Shown piece by piece: positions 34,541-44,349 of a stretch of 64,000 nucleotides of DNA; positions within the stretch are counted from its first letter, which is position 1; the number at the start of each line of letters is the position of its first letter. The stretch is taken from the NCBI GenBank assembly GCA_017165825.1, contig CM029387.1:3295206-3359205 (forward strand). The letters run 5' to 3'. The stretch comes from Hepsetus odoe (taxonomy: Eukaryota > Chordata > Actinopteri > Characiformes > Hepsetidae). The position numbers and the translations under genes are program-made. The notes beneath the pieces are model-generated. The model was not told the origin of the DNA and made no database searches. It worked only from the letters and a program-made list of their open reading frames with translations.

Positions 34541-36066
34541 TTAGTCCCTCAAAAATTCTGTGAACAGGTGGGTCTTTAATCTACGTTTGAAGACAGCGAG
34601 GGACTCAGCAGTTCTGACCATCAGGGGGAGTTCGTTCCACCACTGAGGGGCCAGAACTGAGAAGAGTCTTGATGCGTGTCTTCCTCTATTTTTCAACGGT
34701 GGGGGTTCAAGACGAGCAGTGCTTGATGGTCTGAGGGGACGAGAAGAGACACGATGTTTAATTAGAGTCGACAGGTAAGATGGTGCAAGGCTGTTAGTAG
34801 CCTTGTAAGCAGGAGATAGAGTTTTGAACCTGATACGAGCAGCCACTGGGAGCCAGTGCAGGTCCCGCAGCAGAGGAGTGGATGAAGAGAACTTGGGATG
34901 GTTGAAGACGAGTCTAGCGGCAGCGTTTTGAATCAGTTGGAGTGGTCTTGTTGCCTTCAGTGGAAGACCTGCCAGAAGAGAGTTGCAGTAGTCCAGTTTC
35001 GAGATGACCAGGGACTGGACCAGCAGTTGGGTTGCCTGGGTGGTGAGGAAAGGACGGATTCTTCTAATGTTGAAAAGAAGGTGTCGGCAGGACCTAGAGA
35101 GATTAAGGACATGGGAGGAGAAGGAGAGCTCGTTGTCGAAAGTGACACAGAGGTTCCTAGCCGATCGAGATGGGACGAGAAGTGAACCCCCAAAGGAGAT
35201 GTGAAGGTCATGATGCGGAGTTTGATGGTCTTTGAAGTAGAGAAGCTCAGTCTTGTCAGGGTTGAGCTTGAGGTGGTGAGCTGTCATCCATGCGGAGATG
35301 TCAGCCAGGCAGTTAGAGATTCGGGTAGAGACCTGTTGATCGTAGGAGGGAAAGGAGAGGATAAGTTGAGTGTCATCTGCATAAGAATGGTAGGAGAAGC
35401 CATGAGAGAGTATGATCTTCCCCAGAGAGCCAGTATATAGTGAAAATAGAAGGGGACCAAGGACAGATCCTTGGGGAACGCCATTGTCAAATTTCGTGGA
35501 GTGGACCGATGGCCCTGCCATGAAACTTGGTACTGTCGATCCTGTAGGTATGAGGAGAACCACTGCCAGGCAGTGCCAGCAATCCCCAGGTTGGAGAGAG
35601 TGGTCAGGAGGAGCTGGTGGTCCACTGTGTCAAAGGCCGCTGAGAGATCAAGGAGAATCAAGACGGAGGACAGGTTGTTCGATCTTGCAGCATGGAGTTT
35701 GTGAGTGACAGCCAGAAGAGCCGTTTCAGTTGAGTGCGATGTTTTAAATCCAGACTGGTAGGGATCCTGGAGACCGTTTTGAGCCAGGAAGACGTTGAGT
35801 TGGTTATAAACTGCTCGCTCTAAGACTTTGGAGAGAAAGGGGAGAAGGGATACTGGTCTGTAGTTGTTCAATTCCGTGCAATCCAGAGATGGTTTCTTCA
35901 GGATTGGAGTGACAATGGCTGACTTGAAGGCAGATGGAACATGGCCGGTCTCAAGAGATCCATTGATAATCTGAGAGATGTATGGAAGAAGATCTGAAGC
36001 CACCTCCAGGAGTAGGGATGATGGAATCGGATCAAGGGACGAGGTGGTGGGGTTGCTGGACTTCAA
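34541..36066 (-). pseudogene. L2 ORF2 reverse transcriptase region, frameshifted
   Basis: Two overlapping frames together cover an L2/CR1-type reverse transcriptase. The upstream frame (35284-36066) has LNNYRPVSLLPFLSKVLERA, QSGFKTSHSTETALL and LLDLSAAFDTVDHQLLL, the last containing the first catalytic Asp. The downstream frame (34541-35563) has NGVPQGSVLGPLLFSLY and the catalytic YADD at residues 61-64, then the C-terminal L2 signature HWLPVAARIRFK and PQWWNELP. The two are out of register, with the switch near 35490-35515, so no full protein is made. Neighbouring long plus-strand frames are antisense shadows. Confidence 0.9.
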
Positions 36067-37410
36067 GAGTAGCAGTAACTCCTCCGCGAGAGGGCAAGGA
36101 ATTGGTGGTCGCAGGATGCTTGGGGCTGGATATTAGAATTGACGGTTGAGTGGAAGGATCTTCTGATTGCCTCAGTTTTCTCGTCAAAAAATGAAGCAAA
36201 GTCATCTGGGGAGAGAGATGAGACAACGGGAGGACAAGGTGGTTTTAGAAGAGAAGAGAAGGTGGCAAAAAGTTTACGAGGATTAGTTGAGGATTCTTCA
36301 AACTTGGTTTTGAAGAACACCGACTTGGCAGAGGCTAGATCTGTAGCAAATATGGAGAGGAGAGAGTGAAATGAAACAAGATCCTCAGAACGCCGTGATT
36401 TCCTCCACTTCCTTTCAGCTGATCGCAGTTCTCTACGGTTGTTGCGCAGATCTTCGGTCAGCCACGGGGCCCGTGGAGAGGTGCGTCTTGTTCTGTTAAT
36501 TAAAGGACAGAGCTGGTCAATTGAATGGCTGAGGGAGGAGAGGAGTTCATTAGTATGGAGTTCTAGAGCAGAAACAGTTGGGGTAGTTGTAGCAGGAGGA
36601 GATAGGTGGGAGAGAACTGTGGAGCAAAGAGAGGACAGTGACAGAGTGCTGAGATTCCTCCGGCATGTTCTGGAGTCTCTAGTTGACAGGGCAACATGCT
36701 GGCAAGAAATTTGAAAGATAAGAGATGGTGATCAGATACATGTAGAGGTGTAGACAGAATATTGCCCACAGGGAGCGATCTGGTGAATATTAGATCAAGA
36801 GTGTTGCCAGCTTTGTGGGTAGGAGGAGAATTGTTGAGGGACAGGTCAAAGGATGAAAGTAGCTGCGTAAGCCCGCTGGTATGGATCTTATCTCCTGGTA
36901 GGTTGAAGTCTCCAAGAAGGATCATTGGAGAGTTCTCGTCCGGGAACGAACTTAGGAGGACATCTAGTTCATCGATGAGGTTGCCAAGTAAGCCTGGGGG
37001 ACGGTAGAGGACAATGATGTGAAGCTTAATAGGATAGGTTACAGTAACAGCATGGAATTCGAAAGAAGAAATGTTGAGGTGGCATCGACTGAGAGGCATA
37101 AAGCGCCATTTACGTGGGGTGTGGGAGAAAGTGAAGGCAGAGGATAGCGCCGCAGGTGTGGCGGTGTTCTCAGGTGTGATCCATGTTTCTGTAAGAGCCA
37201 TGAAGTCGAACGAGTGGAGAGCTGCTAGTCCGGAGATGGAGTCTGCTTTCTGTATTGCAGATTGACAGTTCAATAGTCCTCCGCAGAGCTGGGTGAGAGA
37301 CTGTGGGGATAGATCAATCTGAGAGGGATTACTGAGGTTTCTCCCTCTATGGCTGTAAGCGTGCCGGAATGGTCGACAAGATATAAGGACGGGTATTTGT
37401 AGGCACATAG
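36063..37410 (-). pseudogene. L2 ORF2 endonuclease and linker, frameshifted
   Basis: The frame at 36563-37486 contains an APE-type endonuclease. Visible motifs are ALTETWITPENTA, HIIVLYRPPG, MILLGDFNLPGD, TLDLIFTR and SDHHLLSFKF, corresponding to the Glu, the Tyr/Arg block, the D-x-N box and the C-terminal SDH of these nucleases. The linker follows in another frame at 36063-36320 (KLFATFSSLL, DDFASFFDEKTEAIRR). The first residues of the long frame come from the CA microsatellite and are not part of the nuclease. No intact start was found. Confidence 0.85.
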
Positions 37411-37452
37411 TGGTAGATGGTAGAAGAAGAGAGAAGAATAAAGAATATATAT

Positions 37453-37457
<5 letters not shown>

Positions 37458-37485
<28 letters not shown>
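37458..37485. repeat. (AC)n microsatellite inside the L2 5' region
   Basis: About 14 ac units between the endonuclease frame and the 5' UTR of the L2 element. Confidence 0.9.
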
Positions 37486-37757
37486 ACTACACTATATACA
37501 GTAAAAACGGGATGTGAACAGAACCTTGAAAAATTACTACATCCGCTAGCGGACTGTTCCCTCTTTAAGTGCTGAGTGGGAACAAGGCCACTCCTACCAA
37601 TTCGCACCTAATTACTTACAAAGACTGCCAAAAACACACCAATAACAAGCACCCAAAGTAAGAACTCAAGTAGCAGTAAGATAAACAACAGACAAATCAA
37701 GCAAACTTACCAAGTATGAAGAGTCAAGTGGAATTAGGAAGCACAACTACCTTCCAC

Positions 37758-38035
37758 TAACCTTCCAAAGGATATTAACCTACCACTGAAAATTGTCACT
37801 GAACTAAACATCAACCTGGTAAAGCACATCAACCTACCACTGAACATGAATTTTCCACTGAACATCATCCTACCACTGAACATTATCATACCACTGAACA
37901 TCAACCTGCTAAAGAATTTTACCTTATTTAAAATGAATTTTAACCAACCTTAACCAATTAACCTATACTAAATATTAACTAACTGCTGAACATGAATCAG
38001 CTACTGAACATGAACCTACCACAGGATTAGGTAGA
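37758..38035. repeat. 18-bp minisatellite, right block
   Basis: Resumes with gatattaacctaccactgaa and shows the same monomers and the taaagaacatc-type variant (here taaagcacatc and taaagaattt), then decays to the right. Same array as 33830-34250, split by L2. Confidence 0.85.
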
Positions 38036-38529
38036 TGTTCAGTAGCTTAATGTTGACTTGTAGAAGTTGGTTCAGTGGTGGTGTGATGTTAGTGGTATAG
38101 CAGGGTCTCTCTCACCCCCCCCCCCTCTCCCTCTCTCCCAGTCTCTCTGAACTAGGCCATGGTTATGTAACCACTGTCTGCTTCTATAGATCTCCAGGAG
38201 CTTGTCTTCACTTTAATCTCTTCTGCTTGATTATTCTCTCTCTCTCTCTCTCTCTCTCTCCCTCTCTCTCCCTCTCTCCACCCCCCCTCCTGACTCATTC
38301 ATGATGCTACAGGCTAGTGTGCTGAGAGAGAAAAGCCCCTTCCTTTGCACCCAGTCTCTCAGTAGGGACAGACACAGTCCGGCTCAGAGCGGATTGGACA
38401 GGTTCGGGTCATTCAAGAGAAAGGATTTGAGGCGAGAGACTCACACTCTGCTGCTCAATACACACTGCAGACACACACACTTCATCAACAGTTCCCCCTC
38501 CAGCTATCTGTAGTGTGAATTATACAGCA
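38036..38529. other. Pyrimidine-rich stretch then GC-balanced unique sequence
   Basis: C-run at 38115-38125 and a (CT)n run at 38234-38275. From 38290 to 38515 the sequence is unique, with an inverted CCAAT (gcggattgg) near 38390 and an ATG-initiated 70-residue frame at 38301 that I do not recognise. A transcription start in this area is possible but unsupported by a second signal. Confidence 0.25.
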
Positions 38530-38960
38530 ACACTGGGGGCTCAGCTTTTTTGTCAGCATTTCAAAATTTGGTTCTGTTACATTATTTGCAAGGTAGTTTT
38601 TCGATGGATAACAGGTAGATCCGTCTTTTATTTGCAAGAAAAACGCTGGAGTCCTTCGTGTTTTTGGCCTTGATGTAATGGATGAATGTATTGGTTTATA
38701 CAAACATAATTAAACGATGCCATACATTTCCGTTCTAAATGAGCCTGTACGGGCGTAATTACCCCAACATAAATCATTAGATCTATTTAGAATCAATGTA
38801 TTTTCAGGTCTTTGTAATTTGTTCATATGAGCGGAAAATGATGGATGGCAGAACTGCCAAAAACAAAACCTTGTATCTCCATTTCTTTTTTCATTTTGAA
38901 ATGCAACAATGCTTTCCACAGTAACAATATTAATTTAACCTTGGGGGGCTTTTGTTTCCC
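38530..38960. other. Single-copy AT-rich CNE-like stretch
   Basis: Repeat-free complex sequence rich in taatta/aattac-type homeodomain cores (for example gcgtaattacc near 38752) and without coding features. Candidate conserved noncoding element. Confidence 0.3.
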
Positions 38961-39410
38961 CAGAATGAATTGTGAGCATGAATAGAATAATTACAGGTGT
39001 GGGTGATCAGGTTTATTTATCTTTTTTTTTTCCATCTCCAAGGATGTGGTTCACTTCAGTGTCTGTGATGGTGGGTTTTACTGGCACGGTTTCCCTCGCC
39101 CTCGTTCACCCTGCATGGAGTAAATCATTAGCAGTGCTGACAGGCTGCCGTTTATGAAGCTTGCACAGATTACAGCATGTTTATAACACGCGCCCCATTA
39201 CTCCAGGGTGAATCTGCGTTTATCTGATGACCCAGAGCTGTAAACAGGTGAGTAGAAGGACCTGCTGAGAAGGTAATGATAAATGATGACAGTCACAGGA
39301 GTTAATATCTGGTGTAATACATACTTTTCTATTCTTGGTCATTAGAAATGTTGTTCTTTTTGTAGCTATATAGATTAGGTGCTTTTCATAGAGAGTCAAA
39401 TCTCAAATTC
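38961..39410. other. Intergenic, no gene seen
   Basis: Unique-looking; no gene recognised. Confidence 0.35.
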
Positions 39411-39414
39411 TTGG

Positions 39415-39850
39415 ACCCCCTGAGCTGTCCATCTAACATACTCGTTTCTAATCCTCTCCATCTTTGTCACTCTCAACAAAAGTTTAAGCTCTGACAACTC
39501 CAGCTCCGCTGCCTGATTTTTCATCAGTGCTGCCTTCTCCAACCCGTATAGCATAGCTGGTCTCACTACCATCCTGTAAACCTTTCCTTACAGTCTCACT
39601 GATACCTGTCTGTTACAGATCACTCCTGTCACTCCTCCACCCATTCCAGCCTGCCTGCACTCTTTTCTTCACCTCTTGTCCACACTCGCTGTTAATCTCA
39701 ACTACTCTCAACTCCCAAGTATTTAAACTCCTCCGCCTTTGTCTCCTCTACTTCCTGCATCCTAACCACTCCACTTTCCTCCCTTTCGTTCACACTCATG
39801 TATTCTGTCTTCGTCCCACTCACTTTCATTCTAGACTGCTTGATAAATAA
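39415..39850 (-). mobile_element. RTE-type LINE, internal reverse transcriptase fragment
   Basis: The minus strand encodes MKVSGTKTEYMSVNEREESG and EFKYLGVE, the conserved K-T-E-Y / F-K-Y-L-G block that follows the catalytic motif in RTE-clade reverse transcriptases. Downstream sequence (39415-39690) continues the element out of frame. It covers the part 5' of that kept at 18500-18722; the two are separate insertions. Inactive. Confidence 0.75.
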
Positions 39851-40270
39851 CGGAAATATAAAGACTTGTTGTGAAAACCATGTGACCCCTCCGCTTGTTC
39901 CTGAAAGTAGCCTCAAGAAAATGTGCTCTCTACATCTGACAGCGCACATTTATTAAAAGTGAAGAAATTATATTCTAAAATTGAAACGTAATGACAAAAA
40001 GTTTTCATGGATCCATTTCCATGTTAAAATTGATTCTGTAATCATCATGGTCATAGGTTTTGTAGATTCTGTATCATACTTTCATATTTACCAGTGCCTC
40101 TATAAGCGTCCTTAAAAACAAGAATAAAGAAAATAACAAACTGGCAACAGTGTGGAACAGATCTGATTCCCGTGAGGAGCTGGTTCCAGCAAGGAGCAGC
40201 ATAATAGCTAAATGCCATTTCACCCTGTTTAGTTTCAGATCTGGGCACCACTATGATCTAAACCAAAATT
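39851..40270. other. Intergenic, no gene seen
   Basis: Nothing recognised. Confidence 0.4.
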
Positions 40271-40274
40271 GAGT

Positions 40275-40318
40275 GTCTTTCTGTCTGTCTCTGTCTGTCT
40301 GTCTGCCTGCCTGTCTGC

Positions 40319-40375
<57 letters not shown>

Positions 40376-40376
40376 A
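40275..40376. repeat. (GTCT)n/(GCCT)n-(ATCT)n compound microsatellite
   Basis: A tetranucleotide tract moving from gtct and gcct units to about ten pure atct units. Confidence 0.9.
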
Positions 40377-40382
40377 TATATA

Positions 40383-41149
40383 CAGCGGTGCCTTGACTTA
40401 CGAGTTTAATTTGTTTGATGGAGCTCGAAACTCAAATTACTCATATGTCAAATCAATTTTCCCCATTGAAATGAACTGAAATGCTATTAATCCGTTCCGG
40501 ACCCCCCAAAAAACACCACTTTTTTTTGTTACATGTTTTTAAAGAAGAAAAATGTGCTTATAAATAACGAATATTGTATAAAACCACAATAGAATGTACT
40601 GCAATAAACTGGTTTTATTAAGTACAATCTACAGCATTTGCCTTGGAGATCCCACGGCTTGAAGATGCTAAAGAAGGTGGAGGAGAAACTGAACTGAATA
40701 ACTGAATCTTATTGGCTGATTTCTGCCCTTTTTCGCCACACTTTCCTCACTTTCATGGGCGAGTTTTCCATAAAAACCAGTCCAATGTGTCTGTTTCAGG
40801 TGCAGATTATAGAAGTGCTGCGCTCGTACTGCTTCGCCAGGTCAACTACACGCACACCTTGGTCATGTTTTTCGATTGTTTTTACTTTAATTCAATGCAC
40901 ATCAAGTTTTGCAAAACATCTGCAGCACAAATGCAAGCACAACACTGACGCTTCCGCGAGCGAATCGCTTAAAGTGAACCAGTGAGACACGGGATGCTGG
41001 GCGTTCACAGCACCATCTATGGGTCGATATCTGAAGCTGCCTCATATCCCGAATTTTAGCCTTCAACTCAAAGCAACAAAACAGCAGAGAGACGTCTTGT
41101 ATCTCGAAAAACTCGTTAGTTGGGACACTCGTAAGTCAAGGTACCACTG
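40383..41149. mobile_element. Non-autonomous DNA transposon, Tigger-like
   Basis: Terminal inverted repeats: left cagcggtgccttgacttacg, right (reverse complement) cagtggtaccttgacttacg, differing at two positions. The flanks are TA-rich, consistent with a TA target site. The 767-bp interior has no long transposase frame, so it would depend on a transposase elsewhere. The CAGTGGTACCTTGACTTACG terminus resembles TcMar-Tigger-type elements; the superfamily is an inference. Confidence 0.7.
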
Positions 41150-41150
41150 T

Positions 41151-41151
41151 G

Positions 41152-41185
<34 letters not shown>

Positions 41186-41193
41186 ATATATAC
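41151..41193. repeat. (TA)n microsatellite
   Basis: About 20 ta units with one interruption, lying between two DNA transposons. Confidence 0.9.
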
Positions 41194-41199
41194 GCTGAT

Positions 41200-41737
41200 T
41201 CTGTGCAAAGTTTTAGGCAGGTGTGGAAAAATGCTGTAAACACAGAGCGCTCAGAAATATAAATAATGATTGTTTATTTTTATCCAGTTTACAAAATGCA
41301 AAGTGGCGAACAAAGAAAAATCTAAATCAGATCAATATTTGGTGTACTACCTTTTCAAACCAGCATCAGTTCTTCTGGCCCCACAGAGCCCTGATCTCAA
41401 CATCATCCAGTGTGTCTGGATCACATGAAGAGACAGAAGGATGTGAGGAAGCTACATCCACAGAAGATCTGGGGTCAGTTCTCCAAGATGTTTGGAATGA
41501 CCTACCGGCCGAGTTCCTTCAAAAACTGTGTGCAAGTGTACCTAGAAGAACTGATGCTGTTTTGAAGGCAAAGGGTGGTCACACCAAATACTGATTGGAT
41601 TTAGATTATCTTTTGTTCATTCCCTGCATTTTGTTGATTGATGAAAATAAATGATCAACACTTCCATTTCTGAAAGCGTTCTTTGTTTACAGCATTTTTT
41701 CACACCTGCCTAAAACTTTTACACAGTGCTGTAGATA
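41200..41737 (+). mobile_element. Internally deleted Tc1-type transposon
   Basis: Long inverted repeats: the left end at about 41205-41288 contains aaagttttaggcaggtgtgg and aaaaatgctgtaaacacaga. The right end at about 41643-41725 contains the reverse of aaaagttttaggcaggtgtg and atgctgtaaacaaagaacgc. The interior keeps only the last part of the transposase. About 540 bp against roughly 1.3-1.6 kb for intact Tc1 elements. It sits in a TA array, in line with TA target preference. Confidence 0.85.
41371..41594 (+). pseudogene. Tc1 transposase C-terminal fragment, frameshifted
   Basis: DNA encoding LLAPQSPDLNIIQ (the usual PPQSPDLNPIE region with the third acidic residue lost) is followed, in another frame, by DLGSVLQDVWNDLPAEFLQK and then AVLKAKGGHTKY and a stop. 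The first two catalytic Asp residues fall in the deleted part. Not functional. Confidence 0.85.
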
Positions 41738-42890
41738 TAGACAGAGCGAGAGAGAGGGGGGTGGAATGATAGAATGTTTGATCAGCAAGTCTCACTGTCT
41801 TTTCAGGACTGCTTGGTCTCTGACGGGTTTCTGATAAAATGACGCTCAAGAGGAAAGTAGGACGCCTCCACCAAGCTGCTACTGAGACCTACACATCAGA
41901 TAAACCTGATCAAAGCAGAGAAGATATGGAGCCATATATGTTCTACCTTACATCACTGACTGATACAGTGAGGACAGAGATAAGATAAACCCCTCAGATC
42001 ACACTTTTCACGGAGGTGCTTTACACACTTGCCTGTCTCAGTTAGAAAATCATTCTTTAAAGAAAAAATCCAGGTTTCTTTCTGAAGGTGTAAATAAAAC
42101 ATTGTTTTAGTGCTGATGACAGGAACCATTAGTTACAAGATGCCACAGAAAAGTGTTATAAATGTAAAAGCTGAAGAAAATAGTGACAGATCTAAAATAA
42201 AAAAGCTTTCCTCTGAGGCTTACAATGTCCTACATGTATCCTTCCGTCAGGAATTGATTTTAAAGTTGCTTTTAAGGTAAAAACCTTTTGAAAAATATCA
42301 AAAAACCTCAGGTAGTGTATTCATCATCGTTTTATGATAGAACTTTCTATGCGGGAGCTTTAAGAGGCGGACGTCTGGTTCCATTCACCACCACTGGGAA
42401 CCTTTTCATGAACAACTGTTTAATAATTTAAGAAAGGCAAAAAAAAACTAAAGCAATAAAGATGAAGCACGGTTCATGCATGTGTTCATCGAAGGGAGCG
42501 TTGCTGAGATATTTGATCTCACGTGAAGTTCAAATGGGAAAAGGATGGGAATAAATACAACTATGTGAAAAAATGTACCTAATATACATTTATATACATA
42601 CAATTTACTTAATATACATTCTGACAGTTTGACAGTCACGTGCTCAGCCTCATGTTTATGCCTGAGTCTGTAAATTATGACGGTGGTTTTATTTTTAGTC
42701 CACACTTTGTTGGTTTGGAGGTTTGTTTGGGTTCAGCCGCGATGAAAACGGCCTCAGGTTTGCCCAGAATATCCAGATACTCAGGACATGATTCTGTTTG
42801 GGGAAAAAAACACTACTGGGTTAAAGTCCATTTGGCAACAAACTGCAGAGACATGTTTGTTTAACCTGCCCAGTTTAATAGATGCTCCTG
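41738..42890. other. Intergenic, no gene seen
   Basis: About 1.15 kb without recognisable gene. A gggtttctgataaaatgacg block at about 41826 may be a worn DNA-transposon end. Confidence 0.35.
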
Positions 42891-42897
42891 ACCTGCA

Positions 42898-43057
42898 GTG
42901 GCGGCCTTGTGTTTAGGGACTAGGCCCCAAGATTATAAGGTTGTGGGTTCAAATCCCAGATTAGTAGGTTAACCTTGAGCAAGTACCATCCCCATCACTG
43001 CTCCCCAGGTGCTTTAAATAGCTTCCCCCTGCTGGATGGTGTGTGTGGGTTAAAAGG
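42898..43057 (+). repeat. SINE family A, plus copy of an inverted pair
   Basis: Head gtggcggccttgtgtttagg, B-box-like gggttcaaatccc, cttgagcaagtaccatcccc, up to gtgtgtgggttaaaa. The tail is replaced by the inverted copy that starts at the next base. Confidence 0.75.
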
Positions 43058-43160
43058 GAAAGTGACAACTTGTCATTGTGAACATACAGCACACAGTGAA
43101 CCAGGAGGAAATGCTGCCTCTGTATTTAACCCACATACTCGTGCAGCAAGGGGCTCGTTG
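43058..43160 (-). repeat. SINE family A, minus copy of an inverted pair
   Basis: Tail gggaaagtgacaacttgtca through tgctgcctctgtatttaacc to gtgcagcaaggggctc. Joined tail-to-tail to the copy at 42898-43057. Confidence 0.75.
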
Positions 43161-43249
43161 GAGATCCTTAAAATCAAGCAGAAATGTACGGTCCTTTTCA
43201 GGGGTTGTGTGTGTTTTTGGGCCGTATGACCACGTGCCTTTAGAATAAT

Positions 43250-43460
43250 CCTGTCTGCTTGTTTTCAGCAATGAGGCCCAGCCTTCCCCAGCTGACTCTT
43301 AATGAGCCTGTTAGTCTCTAAATGCTTCATTCGGCACTGCAAGGCTCCAATTATCTAATCCATGCAACTCAACATCCCTCTGTTTCCTGGTCCTTTCTTT
43401 GTATCAAAGGAGGATAAATATGTTTCAGCTCTTTGAAGTGATGATGGACGACCATAAAAC
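43250..43460. other. Single-copy, CNE-like stretch
   Basis: Complex sequence with a K50-homeodomain-like taatcc at 43356-43361 within ccaattatctaatccatg, and cttaatgagcc nearby. No coding features. Candidate enhancer, untested. Confidence 0.3.
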
Positions 43461-43546
43461 AATGTTGTAGTCGATAACTGATATGGACTTAACTCTGTAA
43501 GACTCTGGGTTTACTATAGTTGTACTACTGATTTGGCAATATACCC

Positions 43547-43550
<4 letters not shown>

Positions 43551-43580
<30 letters not shown>
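43551..43580. repeat. (GT)n microsatellite
   Basis: About 14 gt units. Confidence 0.9.
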
Positions 43581-43581
<1 letters not shown>

Positions 43582-43679
43582 ACAGTGGGTTACCAAGCAG
43601 AGGTTGCTTGGGCTGACAATGAGCTCTGACTGCCTCCTTGTGGCAGAGAAGCAACTATGCCTCTGAGGGTCACATGTTC

Positions 43680-43734
43680 TATTATTATTATTATTATTAT
43701 TATTAATAATAATATTAATAATAATAATAATAAT
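43680..43734. repeat. (ATT)n-(AAT)n inverted compound microsatellite
   Basis: About eight att units switch to aat-type units with a central aatattaat, so the two halves are complementary. It directly precedes a SINE tail. Confidence 0.9.
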
Positions 43735-43882
43735 GTGAAAGTGACTATTTGCCATTTTGAAACACAGCGCAGCACATTAACCCACAACCAGATGCAACCT
43801 CTGCTTTTTGCCCGTACACTCACATGCAGCTGGGGGCAGCTATTATAGCACCTGGGGAGCAGTAATGGGGACAGTACCTTGT
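43735..43882 (-). repeat. SINE family A, head truncated
   Basis: Tail gtgaaagtgactatttgcca, core gctgggggcagctattatag and gagcagtaatggggacagta. It stops before the tRNA-like head; a ttg-triplet run follows at 43879-43901. Confidence 0.8.
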
Positions 43883-44135
43883 TGTTGTTATTGTTGTTGT
43901 CATAATTGCTGTTTTTAAATATCCCTGGTGAAGACGTGGAAAGCAATCAAAGCTACATTACAATAAAGAAGATCATTAAAAAGAAACAGGAACCAATTAA
44001 TCAATGTTTTTTTTCGACAGGAAAGCATTGAATTTTTGATTGTTATTTAGGTACAACTCTGCAAGGAATTACATTACAGGACTTATATCAGCTAGATAAA
44101 TTTTTTAAAGGATCTGGATTTATTGCGTTCACATG
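43883..44135. other. Intergenic, no gene seen
   Basis: Nothing recognised apart from the short ttg run. Confidence 0.4.
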
Positions 44136-44137
44136 TG

Positions 44138-44347
44138 TATGGGCGGTGGTCTAGTGGTAGGGTACTTGCCTACATGTATCAAGGATCAAGAGGTCCCCTT
44201 TTCGAATCCCACCTCCAGCACTACCAGCACTGGGTCCCTGAGCAGGACCCTTAACCCTGAGTGTCTCCAGGGGGGACTGTCCCTGTAATTAGGACATGGA
44301 AGTCGCTCTGGATAAGAGCGTCTGATAAATGCCGTAAATGTAAACGT
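44138..44347 (+). repeat. L2-tailed tRNA SINE (V-SINE/HAmo-like), near full length
   Basis: Head gggcggtggtctagtggtag, B-box-like tttcgaatccc, middle ccctgagcaggacccttaac and gactgtccctgtaattagga, then the L2-shared tail cgctctggataagagcgtct and aatgccgtaaatgtaaac. Compare the L2 3' ends at 2047 and 34251. Confidence 0.85.
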
Positions 44348-44349
44348 GT

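Larger units (their letters stand above)
34251..37757 (-). mobile_element. L2 LINE retrotransposon, nearly complete but inactive
   Basis: A 3.5-kb minus-strand element inserted in the 18-bp minisatellite. From 5' (right) to 3' (left) it shows a 5' UTR with a CA microsatellite, an APE-type endonuclease, a linker, a reverse transcriptase with YADD, and a 3' UTR with an internal A-run ending in the L2 signature gcatttagcagacgctctta and (TTTACA)n. Ends are inferred from where the minisatellite stops and resumes. A possible target-site duplication of about 7 bp is ccactaa, seen at the left edge (about 34239) and near the right edge (about 37754). Coding frames are broken by several frameshifts. 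Confidence 0.85.

Noticed and set aside
34898..35708. Plus-strand frames of 77-98 residues over the LINE
   Set aside because: Antisense to the L2 reverse transcriptase, whose YADD and GVPQG motifs fix the coding strand.
38301..38513. 70-residue frame as a first coding exon
   Set aside because: No donor, family match or second promoter element supports it; only an inverted CCAAT is present. Kept as an undefined stretch.
39698..39949. A host gene encoding KTEYMSVNEREESG
   Set aside because: The motif is that of RTE-type reverse transcriptases, and the downstream sequence matches another RTE scrap at 18500.
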